Below are positions 36,668 to 44,333 of a DNA stretch of 64,000 nt, in pieces (position 1 is the stretch's first letter; each line of letters opens with the position of its first letter). The stretch spans positions 62,001 through 126,000 of the forward strand of contig CAVPQM010000030.1 in NCBI GenBank assembly GCA_963707555.1. Direction: 5' to 3'. The notes under the pieces are model-generated. The model did not search any database. It saw only the letters and a list, made by a program, of their open reading frames with translations, and was not told where the DNA came from. This stretch comes from JAFAFN01 sp963707555 (GTDB lineage Bacteria > Actinomycetota > Acidimicrobiia > Acidimicrobiales > Microtrichaceae). Position numbers and translations under genes: made by a program.

Positions 36668-37391
36668 CTCCATCACCCTTCTCCCTGCAAGCATCGTAGG
36701 TGTCGAGCAGCTCGAGGTCGCGCTCGGTCACGGTGCCGTTGGAGGTGAGGTGGTCGACGACCCGGAGGCGTCGGTCGTTCGCCCTGCGGCCGGTCTCCCG
36801 CAGCCCTGACACCCCGGCGCGCTCCAGGCGTTGGCAGAGGTAGTCGAGCTTGCGGTTGAACTTCGCGGTGGACCAGCCCAGCCGGGCCGCGACAGACCGG
36901 TTGCTGGGCAGTCGGAAGCGCTCCGCGGGATTGCGGAGGCGGAGCTCGGCCAGCGCGACGACGAGCAGTCGTTGCTCATCGGTGAGCTGGAGCTCCGACG
37001 GGCGGAACGTCGCGGTCAGATCGATGTCGATCGACGGGCGCGGTGGCAGCTCGGGGACCGGGTCGAGGGTCACCCGCAGCTCGTAGTTGCAGACCCCCGC
37101 CTCGAAGCGCACCCGTGACGACGGGTGCACCAGCGCCGCTCTGGTCTCGCCGGTGAGCAGCGTCGAGATCCCGGCGGCGACCACGGTGATCGGTGTCCAT
37201 GCGTTCAGGTTCTCGACCCACCAGATGCCCTCGGAGTGGACGAATCGTCCGACGCGTCGGTGCAGGAACGGATTGGAGTCGACGTCGAGGTCCGCGCCGC
37301 GACCGAAGATGAGTCCGTCCGGACGTGAGGCGTCGACCGCCACGGTCTCGTCGGCGATCGTCACCTCGAGGCGTGGTTGGCGCGACATCAC
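36654..37391 (-). CDS. FHA-like plus winged-helix regulator
   Basis: A 245-residue protein. The N-terminal 100 residues look like an FHA phosphothreonine-binding domain (GLIFGRGADLDV, then HRRVGRF and VENLNAWTPI). Residues about 150-225 look like a winged-helix DNA-binding domain (RSVAARLGWSTAKFNRKL with KLDYLCQRLE as a wing). The GTG at 37391 has TACGCT exactly 6 nt upstream, giving a leaderless start; ATG 37388 is next in frame. Its 3' end overlaps the Ser/Thr kinase gene. The natural reading is that the kinase phosphorylates a partner or this protein, and the FHA domain passes the signal to DNA. That is inference. Confidence 0.72.
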   Translation of the reverse strand: MMSRQPRLEVTIADETVAVDASRPDGLIFGRGADLDVDSNPFLHRRVGRFVHSEGIWWVENLNAWTPITVVAAGISTLLTGETRAALVHPSSRVRFEAGVCNYELRVTLDPVPELPPRPSIDIDLTATFRPSELQLTDEQRLLVVALAELRLRNPAERFRLPSNRSVAARLGWSTAKFNRKLDYLCQRLERAGVSGLRETGRRANDRRLRVVDHLTSNGTVTERDLELLDTYDACREKGDGDGRS

Positions 37392-37500
37392 TTGCGGAGC
37401 GTAGAGCCGGGAGGGGGTCGCGGATCCGACTGATCGTGGATCGACGTGGGGATCGATCCCCATTGTGCGACGCGGTCGACGTGGGCACCATGTGCGAGAC

Positions 37501-37549
37501 GTCCTGCCGCGCCCGACGGATTGCCCCATCCTGACGGTCGCGGCAGGAC
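37501..37549 (-). terminator. Inverted repeat downstream of the quinone oxidoreductase gene
   Basis: GTCCTGCCGCG (37501-37511) and CGCGGCAGGAC (37539-37549) form a perfect 11-bp stem with a 27-nt loop. It lies just after the end of the minus-strand oxidoreductase gene and before the promoter of the FHA regulator. It could be a terminator or a regulator site upstream of that promoter. Confidence 0.5.
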
Positions 37550-37580
37550 GCTCACCGTTCAGGACGCCCACCGCATGAGC

Positions 37581-38552
37581 TCAGGGCGTGAGGCACGCCT
37601 TGCCGGTCACACGGCGTTCGAGCAGGTCGCGCAGCGCGGTCCCGGCGTCGTGCAGCGGGTAGGCGGTGGGTTCCGCCGGCGTCAGCGAGCCGTCCTCGAC
37701 GTGGCTGAGCACCTCGTTCATGACCGCGGCGTTGCCGTCGGGATCCGCCATCGCCCACGCGCCCCAGTCGACTCCGAGCACCGATCGGTTCCGCAGCAGC
37801 ACCTGGTTCGCCGGCAGCCGGGGGATGGTGCCCGAGGCGAAGCCGATGACGAGCAGGCGGCCGTAGTTGCGCAGCGCCCGCAGCGCAGGGTCGGTGAGAT
37901 CACCGCCGACCGGATCGACCGCGATGTCGACGCCGCCCCCGGTCAGTTCGCGGGCCCGCACCTTGAGGTCCTCGGAGCTGTAGTCGATGACGCCGTGCGC
38001 GCCGCGCTGGATGCACAGGCGCAGCTTCTCGTCGTTCGAGGCCGCGGCGATCGTCTGCGCGCCGAGCGCCCGAGCGACGTCGAGCATCGCGAGACCCACT
38101 CCGCCGGCAGCCCCCAGGACGAGCACCCACTCCTCGGGTCGCACCACCGTGCGCCGGGTGAGTGAGAACCACGCGGTCGCATAGCTCTGGGTCATCGTGG
38201 CGGCCTGACCGTAGCTGAGCCGGTCGGGGATCGAGATGAGCTGCGAGGGCGCGAGCACGATCTCATCAGCGAACCCGCCCAGTCCGACGCTGGCCATCAC
38301 ACGGTCGCCGACCGAGACACCCTGGACGTCCGCGCCGACCTCGGTCACCTCGCCCGCGATCTCCGAACCCGGCACGAAGGGGAGTGCAGGTCGGATCTGG
38401 TACTTGCCCTGCACGAACAGGGCGTCGACGTAGTTCAGGCCGCTCGCCCAGACATGGACCCGGACCTGACCCGATCCGCACGGCGCGGTGTCGAGCTGCT
38501 CGACCTCGAGCTGCTCCGGCTCGGCGAAGGAATGGCACACGACGGCACGCAT
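37581..38552 (-). CDS. NADPH:quinone oxidoreductase-like MDR protein
   Basis: A 323-residue zinc-free medium-chain reductase of the quinone oxidoreductase/zeta-crystallin type. It has SGLNYVDALFVQGKY, PGSEIAGEVTEVG, GDRV, the NADPH loop LVLGAAGGVGLA and DPVGG. It lacks the zinc-binding Cys cluster of alcohol dehydrogenases. It reduces quinones or alpha,beta-unsaturated carbonyls. The start is ATG 38552, with TACCTT ending 8 nt upstream, the same -10 as the leucine leader. It is divergent from a methyltransferase gene whose -10 lies about 75 bp away. Confidence 0.9.
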   Translation of the reverse strand: MRAVVCHSFAEPEQLEVEQLDTAPCGSGQVRVHVWASGLNYVDALFVQGKYQIRPALPFVPGSEIAGEVTEVGADVQGVSVGDRVMASVGLGGFADEIVLAPSQLISIPDRLSYGQAATMTQSYATAWFSLTRRTVVRPEEWVLVLGAAGGVGLAMLDVARALGAQTIAAASNDEKLRLCIQRGAHGVIDYSSEDLKVRARELTGGGVDIAVDPVGGDLTDPALRALRNYGRLLVIGFASGTIPRLPANQVLLRNRSVLGVDWGAWAMADPDGNAAVMNEVLSHVEDGSLTPAEPTAYPLHDAGTALRDLLERRVTGKACLTP

Positions 38553-38647
38553 GCCGGGACAAGGTACCGAATGCCACGCCGTCCGACATCCACGGTCGAG
38601 CGCCGCATCTCGGCGCCCCGTGTCGGCGACACGGGTACGGTGACCGC

Positions 38648-39490
38648 GTGGACGATCAACGCACCTACTGGAACCGCAGAGCGGCCGAGTGGGAACGTCG
38701 GGCAGGGGTCGCCGATGCGCCCACCGACACCTACGGCGCTGCAGCGATGGACGCGCTCGGACTGTCAGCCGGCTCGTCGGTGCTCGACGTCGGATGCGGC
38801 GTGGGGGCCACGCTCGTCGAGCTCGCCCGTCGGGTGGGTCCGGGCGGCTCGGTGCTCGGCGTCGACGTCTCCGACGAGATGCTCGCCGCCGCGGGACGCA
38901 CCGTCGCTGCCGCCGACGCGCAGCGCGTCGAGCTCGTTCGCTCCGACGTCGTCGACGGATCGCTCGATCACCTTGCCGGCACCCTTGACGCGGTGTTCTC
39001 CCGGTTCGGCGTGATGTTCTTCCCCGAGCCGCAGGCGGCGTTCACGACGCTGGTCGGTCTGTTGCGGCCCGGTGGCACCGTGCGCTGCGTCGTGTGGGGC
39101 CCGCTCGAGGAGAATCCTTGGATGCTCATCCCGGTGCTCGCCGCGGCGTCGGTGTTCGGCTCCGGGCCCGAGCTGCCACCGCCCGGCGCGCCGGGTCCGT
39201 TCGCGCTCGCCGACGCCGAGCTGTCCGCCGGACTGCTCGAGTCGGCGGGCCTGTTCGACGTCACCGTGGAACCCGTCGCAGGCGCCCGGTTGGTGCCCGC
39301 GGCGGACCCGCGCACCGAGATCGAGACGTTCGTGTCGATGGGCCCGCTGGGCGACGCCTGGTCCGCTGCCGACGATGACACCCGTGCCGCCGTCGTCGAG
39401 TCGGTCCTCGGCGCGATGGAGGAGTATCGGACCGACGCAGGCTGGGTGCTGCCCGGCTCGGCGCGGGTCATCGGCGGCATCGCTCCCTGA
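38648..39490 (+). CDS. Class I SAM-dependent methyltransferase
   Basis: A 280-residue methyltransferase of the UbiE/arsenite type. The SAM loop is SVLDVGCGVGATLVELA (about residues 44-60). VLGVDVSDEML and the post-I motif follow, then FSRFGVMFFPEP and LRPGGTVRCVVWGP. The substrate cannot be inferred. The start is GTG 38648, with TACGGT exactly 6 nt upstream. It has no obvious pathway neighbour; the malyl-CoA lyase gene follows after 106 bp with its own ribosome site. Confidence 0.88.
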   Translation: MDDQRTYWNRRAAEWERRAGVADAPTDTYGAAAMDALGLSAGSSVLDVGCGVGATLVELARRVGPGGSVLGVDVSDEMLAAAGRTVAAADAQRVELVRSDVVDGSLDHLAGTLDAVFSRFGVMFFPEPQAAFTTLVGLLRPGGTVRCVVWGPLEENPWMLIPVLAAASVFGSGPELPPPGAPGPFALADAELSAGLLESAGLFDVTVEPVAGARLVPAADPRTEIETFVSMGPLGDAWSAADDDTRAAVVESVLGAMEEYRTDAGWVLPGSARVIGGIAP

Positions 39491-39596
39491 TCCGCGCCGC
39501 TCGGCGGGGCGGATTGGCCGCCCCTCGGGGCGCTCCGTAACGTCTGCCGGGTCCCACGCGCCGAGTCGTCGAGCGCGCCGCTCCAGAGGAGAAACC

Positions 39597-40658
39597 ATGC
39601 GCAGCCCGAAGGACTTCTTCAAGCCACTCGCCGCAGGTGCCCCCGAGCCGGTGCGAGAGATCCCGTTCCGCCCGTCGCGCATGATCCACTTCTTCCCGCC
39701 GCACCTGGAGAAGGTCACCGCGAAGCTGCCCGAGATCGCACCGACGGTCGACGTGCTGCTCGGCAACCTCGAGGACGCCATCCCGATGGAGTCCAAGGAG
39801 GCGGCGCGGCAGGGACTGGTGAAGGTCGCGAAGGAGGTCGACTTCGGCGACACGCAGCTGTGGACCCGCGTGAACAGCCTGGACTCGCCGTGGGTGCTCG
39901 ACGACCTCGAGACCCTCGTCGGTGAGGTCGGCGACAAGCTCGACGTCATCATGATCCCCAAGGTCGAGGGGCCCGAGGACATCCACTACGTCGACCGTCT
40001 GCTCGCCCAGCTCGAGGCGAAGGCCGGGCTCCAGGAGCCGCTGCTCGTGCACGCGATCCTCGAGACCGCCCGCGGCGTCGCGAACGTCGAGGAGATCTGC
40101 CTCGCCTCGCCCCGCATGCAGGGACTCTCGCTCGGCCCCGCCGACCTGGCGGCCAACCGGCGCATGAAGACGACCCGCGTCGGTGGCGGCCACCCCGGGT
40201 ACCTGGTGCGCCAGGACCCGCCCGCCGGTGACGACGGCCCCGCGTACGACGCGCCGCGCGACTCCTACCAGCAGGACCTGTGGCACTACACCGTCGCCCG
40301 CATGGTCGACGCCTGCGCGATGGCCGGCATCCTGCCCTTCTACGGCCCGTTCGGCGACATCAAGGACACCGTCGCCTGCGAGGACCAGTTCCGCAACGCC
40401 TACCTGCTCGGCTGCGTCGGCGCCTGGTCGCTGCACCCGGTGCAGATCGCGATCGCCAAGAAGGTGTTCTCGCCCGAGCCGTCCGAGGTCGACCACGCCC
40501 GCGAGGTCATCGAGGCGATGGGCGACGGGACCGGCGCCATCATGTTGAACGGCAAGATGGAGGACGACGCCTCGGTGAAGCAGTGCCACGTCGTCGTCGA
40601 GCTGGCCCGCCAGCTCGCCGAGCGCGACCCGGAGCTGGCCGCGTCGTACGGCTTCTGA
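39597..40658 (+). CDS. Malyl-CoA/methylmalyl-CoA lyase-like protein (HpcH/HpaI)
   Basis: A 353-residue member of the HpcH/HpaI aldolase/citrate lyase family. The opening FFKPLAAGAPEP, HFFPPHLEKV, LGNLEDAIPMESKEAAR and VIMIPKVEGPEDIH follow the malyl-CoA lyase of Chloroflexus closely as I recall that sequence, as do SLGPADLAA and KTTRVGGGHP. That enzyme cleaves L-malyl-CoA, beta-methylmalyl-CoA and citramalyl-CoA in the 3-hydroxypropionate bicycle. Here it may serve glyoxylate or propionate handling; no other bicycle gene is in the window. An AGAGGAG site precedes ATG 39597. The start codon ATG lies 8 nt from that site. Confidence 0.82.
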   Translation: MRSPKDFFKPLAAGAPEPVREIPFRPSRMIHFFPPHLEKVTAKLPEIAPTVDVLLGNLEDAIPMESKEAARQGLVKVAKEVDFGDTQLWTRVNSLDSPWVLDDLETLVGEVGDKLDVIMIPKVEGPEDIHYVDRLLAQLEAKAGLQEPLLVHAILETARGVANVEEICLASPRMQGLSLGPADLAANRRMKTTRVGGGHPGYLVRQDPPAGDDGPAYDAPRDSYQQDLWHYTVARMVDACAMAGILPFYGPFGDIKDTVACEDQFRNAYLLGCVGAWSLHPVQIAIAKKVFSPEPSEVDHAREVIEAMGDGTGAIMLNGKMEDDASVKQCHVVVELARQLAERDPELAASYGF

Positions 40659-40716
40659 GCCGCACCTGCATCTGACGTCCACGCCACCGATCACGAACGC
40701 ACCAGGAGCCCGAGAG

Positions 40717-41592
40717 ATGACCGACTTCCGTCCCCGCCGCAGCGCGCTCTACATGCCGGGTGCCAACGACAAGGCGCTCGAGAAGGCCAAGGGCCTGCCG
40801 ACCGACGCGATCATCTTCGACACCGAGGACTCCGTCGCGCCGGACATGAAGGAGATCGCCCGCGAGAAGGTCGCCGCTGCGGTCACCAGCGGTGAGTACG
40901 GCCGACGAGAGCTCACGATCCGCGTGAACTCGATCGAGACCGAGTGGCACGAGGCCGACGTGCGGTCCGCCGCGGCTGCAGGCCCCGCCGGCATCGTGGT
41001 GCCGAAGGTCAACAGCGCTGCGGACGTGGCGGCCGTCGAGCGTCTGCTCGAGTCCGCCGGGGCGCCGGAGCACACGACGATCTGGGCGATGCTCGAGACG
41101 CCGGCTGCGATCGAGAACGCCGTCGAGATCGCGACGGCCTCGGAGCGGCTCACGGTGCTGATCATGGGCACGAACGACCTGGCCAAGGAGCTGCGCGCCG
41201 GGCTGGTCCCGGGGCGCCACCCGCTGCTGTGGGGCCTGGCCCGCTGCGTGAACGCCGCCCGCTTCGCCGACAAGGTCATCCTCGACGGCGTCTACAACGA
41301 CGTGCGCAACCCCGAGGGCTTCCTCGTCGAGGCGACCCAGGGTGCCGAGATGGGCTTCGACGGCAAGACCCTCGTGCACCCGACGCAGGTCGAGCCGGCG
41401 AACGAGGCGTTCGCTCCGAGCGCGGACGAGGTCGAGTACTCCCGGCGTGTGATCGAGGCGTTCGAGGAAGGCGTCGCCGCCGGCAAGGGCGTCGTCACCG
41501 TCGACGGCAAGATGATCGAGAACCTGCACGTCGACAACGCACGCCGTGCGATCGCCGTCGACGACGCCATCCGGGCCCTCGCCGACGGCTGA
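40717..41592 (+). CDS. CoA ester lyase (CitE-like)
   Basis: A 291-residue second member of the same fold as its upstream neighbour. It has RRSALYMPGANDKALEKA, IFDTEDSVAPDMKEIAR (a metal-binding Asp/Glu pair), WAMLETPAAIENA, MGTNDLAKELR and GFDGKTLVHPTQVE near the end. These are landmarks of CitE/malyl-CoA thioesterase-like proteins without the partner citrate lyase subunits. The CAGGAG site is 8 nt before ATG 40717, and the gene follows mcl by 58 bp, so the two are probably one transcript. Likely roles are hydrolysis or cleavage of malyl-CoA or citramalyl-CoA. Confidence 0.86.
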   Translation: MTDFRPRRSALYMPGANDKALEKAKGLPTDAIIFDTEDSVAPDMKEIAREKVAAAVTSGEYGRRELTIRVNSIETEWHEADVRSAAAAGPAGIVVPKVNSAADVAAVERLLESAGAPEHTTIWAMLETPAAIENAVEIATASERLTVLIMGTNDLAKELRAGLVPGRHPLLWGLARCVNAARFADKVILDGVYNDVRNPEGFLVEATQGAEMGFDGKTLVHPTQVEPANEAFAPSADEVEYSRRVIEAFEEGVAAGKGVVTVDGKMIENLHVDNARRAIAVDDAIRALADG

Positions 41593-41747
41593 GCCGCCGG
41601 GAGCCGGCGGCTGAGCACGCGTCTGCCGAAGGCCTGAGTGATCGGGTCCGACGAACTGGCGTGCGAGTGGTCGCTCAGCGACCAGGAACATGACAGTTCG
41701 CCGGATGACCCGTCAGTTCGACGGGTGGGCGCCGCTACGCTGCCGCG

Positions 41748-42485
41748 ATGTCCGTCAGGGTTCGTCCACTCGAGTGCGGTTGGATGACGACCGACCTGGG
41801 CACGATGCTCGCCGGTCGGATCGGGGAGTTCAGGCTCCCGGTCGCTTCGTTCCTGGTCGAACACGACCGCGGGACGCTCGTGTTCGACACCGGCATGCAC
41901 TCGGACCTGGTGCAGAGCAGCTCGCGCTTGGGTCCGATCGAGTCGATGTACGACATCGAGCTGGGCGCCGAGGGCCTGCTCGGCGCGCGCCTCGGTCAGC
42001 TCGGCGTCGACCCGTCGGACGTCGACCGGGCGGTGCTCAGCCACCTGCACTTCGACCACTGCGGTGGCCTGTCCGAAGTGCCAGAAGCTCGCATCGTCGT
42101 GCAGTCAGCGGAGTGGGAGGTGGCGAAGGACCCGCTCATGGCCGAGCTCGGCGTGTACCACCCGCCGGACTTCCACACCGGCCAGGACGTCGAGCAGATC
42201 GACGGCAGGGTCGATCTGTTCGGCGACGGCTCGGTCGTCGCGGTCCCGACGCCGGGGCACACCGCCGGGCACCAGTCGCTGCTGATCGAGGGCCGGCTGC
42301 TGCTCGTCGGCGACGCCTGCTATTGCCAGCTCGCGCTCGACGAGGACGCGCTGCCACCGGTCGTCATGGACGAGGCTCAACAGCGCGCCGGATTCTCCTG
42401 GCTGCGCGAACAGGCCGCCGCGGGTGTGCAGCTGGTGTTCTCGCACGATCCCGCGCAGTGGGTCGAGCTGCCCGAGGTCCTCTGA
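41748..42485 (+). CDS. Metallo-beta-lactamase-fold hydrolase (N-acyl homoserine lactonase-like)
   Basis: A 245-residue enzyme of the AttM/AiiA-like branch. The zinc site is H99-x-H101-x-D103-H104 in SHLHFDHCGG; TPGHTAGH and LVGDACYCQLALDE supply the remaining ligands, and VFDTGMHSDL near residue 45 is typical of the lactonase group. Possible roles are quorum-signal or other lactone hydrolysis; a general lactonase is equally likely. The ATG at 41748 has TACGCT exactly 6 nt upstream. It is convergent with the acyl-CoA dehydrogenase gene across a strong hairpin. Confidence 0.86.
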   Translation: MSVRVRPLECGWMTTDLGTMLAGRIGEFRLPVASFLVEHDRGTLVFDTGMHSDLVQSSSRLGPIESMYDIELGAEGLLGARLGQLGVDPSDVDRAVLSHLHFDHCGGLSEVPEARIVVQSAEWEVAKDPLMAELGVYHPPDFHTGQDVEQIDGRVDLFGDGSVVAVPTPGHTAGHQSLLIEGRLLLVGDACYCQLALDEDALPPVVMDEAQQRAGFSWLREQAAAGVQLVFSHDPAQWVELPEVL

Positions 42486-42571
42486 GCAGTCTGACGCAGC
42501 GGGAGTGGTCGCTGGAGTGGGGAACTCCTCGAGTCGTGGGGCGCGCTCTTCACAGCACCGGGCGCGGGAGT

Positions 42572-42608
42572 GGGGTCGTCATCGACAACGGATGTCGATG
42601 ACGACCCC
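42572..42608. repeat. 16-bp perfect hairpin, copy of a repeated element
   Basis: GGGGTCGTCATCGACA (42572-42587) pairs without error with TGTCGATGACGACCCC (42593-42608) across the loop ACGGA. It lies between two convergent genes. The preceding GCGCGGGAGT and the following TCTATCC match the flanks of the similar hairpins at 61981-62017 and 62054-62090, showing that this is a repeated unit. It may also stop transcription from both sides. Confidence 0.93.
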
Positions 42609-42627
42609 TCTATCCCTGATGGAACGG

Positions 42628-44233
42628 TCAGGCGGCGGCTGCGGCCTGGTGGCGGGCGACGAGCTGGCGGGCGATCACCTTGAGGCACAGCGTCTCGTCG
42701 GCACCTTCGAAGATCGACAGCACGCGGGCGTCGACGAACAGCCGGCTGACCGTGTACTCCTCGGCGTAGCCCATGCCGCCGTGGATCTGCATGGCCTCTC
42801 GGGTGACCCACTCGGCTGCCTTGCACACGTACGCCTTGATCATCGACGCCTCGAGTGCGCCTTCGCCCTTGGCCATCAGTCGGGCGACCTCGTAGGCGAA
42901 CTGGCGTGCACCCTGGATCGTGATCGCCATGCGGCCGAGCTTGGCCTGGGTGAGCTGGTAGTCGTGGATCGGCTGACCGAACACGTTGCGGTCGAGGGCG
43001 TACTGGCGGGCCTCCTCGAGAGCCGCCTGCATGACCCCGAGTGCACGGGCTGCGGTCTGGAGTCGTCCGTTCTCGAAGCCGGCCATCTGGTAGTAGAAGC
43101 CGCGGCCGATGCCGCCCTCTTCGCCGATGAGGTTCGACTCCGGCACGAACCAGTTCTCGATCGCGATCTCGTAGGAGTGCATGCCGCGGTAGCCGATCGT
43201 GTCGATCGGGCGGCCCTCCATCTTGGCGGGGCCGTGCGCGCTCTCGGAGGTGAGCTCGAAGCCGTGGGCGTCGCCCCGCTCCTTGGGCACGATGAACATC
43301 GACAGACCGCGGTGGCCGATCGAGCGGTCCGGGTCGGTCCGGGCCAGCACCATCAGCACGTCCGCCCGGGCGCCGAAGGTGCACCAGGTCTTCACGCCGT
43401 TGATCAGGTAGCCGCCGTCGACCTTGGTGGCGGTCACCTTCACGCCGGCGACGTCGGAGCCGTAGTCGGGTTCGGTCACGGCGACCGCGTTCATGACCTC
43501 GGCGCTGGCGAGCTGCGGCAGCCACTCCTGCTTCTGGGCCTCGGTGCCGCCGGCCTCGAGGGCACGCGCCAGGATCTCCGGGCGGGTGATCAGCGAGCCG
43601 CCGGCGCCGAGCGAGCCGCGTGACAGCTCCTCGGTCGACACGACCATGCCGATGTAGTCGGACTCGTCGCCCGAGGCGAAGCCGCCGTAGTTCTCCGAGA
43701 TCGAGAGGCCGAAGGCGCCCATCTCGGCCAGGCCGGTGATGATGTCCTCGGGGATGTCGGCGTTCTCGCGGTGGATGTGCTCGGCGATCGGCTTCAGCTT
43801 CTCCTCGGCGAACCGACGGAAGGTGTCCTGGACCATCTCGAAGTCGCCCGACGAGGTGCCGGGGACCGTCGGTGTCGGCCAGCGACGCGAGGAACTCCGG
43901 GGCGCGGTAGGTGGCGACGTACGAGCGGACCGCGTCGAGCGCGTCGTTGCCGACGCCCCACTCGTCCTCGCGCCCGAAGAGCTTCGCGGCCAGGTCCGCG
44001 AGCACGTCAGCGGTGAAGGCGCTGGTCACCTTCGCCTCGTCGGTTCCCTTGGCGCCGTAGGACAGCAGTCCGCGAGCGGCCATCACGCCCGCTGCGGCGT
44101 GGGCGATGTCGTACGCGAGCACCTGGTTGTCGTCGATGCCGTCGGCGGCGAGTCGGGCGATTCCCGCATCGAGGACCTGCTGGGCGGTGTCGAGCGCAGC
44201 AGCAGCAAGGGAGAGGTCGATCGTCTCGGTCAT
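42628..44233 (-). pseudogene. Acyl-CoA dehydrogenase with an N-terminal extra domain and one phase break
   Basis: Read across one frame change, this is an acyl-CoA dehydrogenase of about 535 residues. The first 125 residues form a helical extension (AYDIAHAAAGVMAARGLL). The flavin-binding core follows, with TEPDYGSDVAGVK, TWCTFGARA and QIHGGMGYAEEYTVSRLFVDARVLSIFEGADE, including the putative catalytic Glu. The phase changes at CCCC (GGGG on the plus strand, 43861-43864); dropping one base joins ADTDGP to GTSSGDFEMVQD. The ATG at 44233 has TATCCT ending 7 nt upstream. Apart from the break nothing looks decayed; the short form from ATG 43836 would be the only intact product. Confidence 0.82.
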
Positions 44234-44333
44234 GGCCCGGAGGATATCGAAGGACCTCTCATCGCCCCCAACGAGCGGCACGACGACTCGCCCGAGGGTC
44301 GCCCGGGGCCGGCGCGATCGACGTGCGCCGCGC

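Noticed and set aside
42486..42571. A second full copy of the hairpin element
   Set aside because: GGGAGTGG-like fragments recur at 42501-42540 but do not form a matching stem; at best it is a decayed copy.
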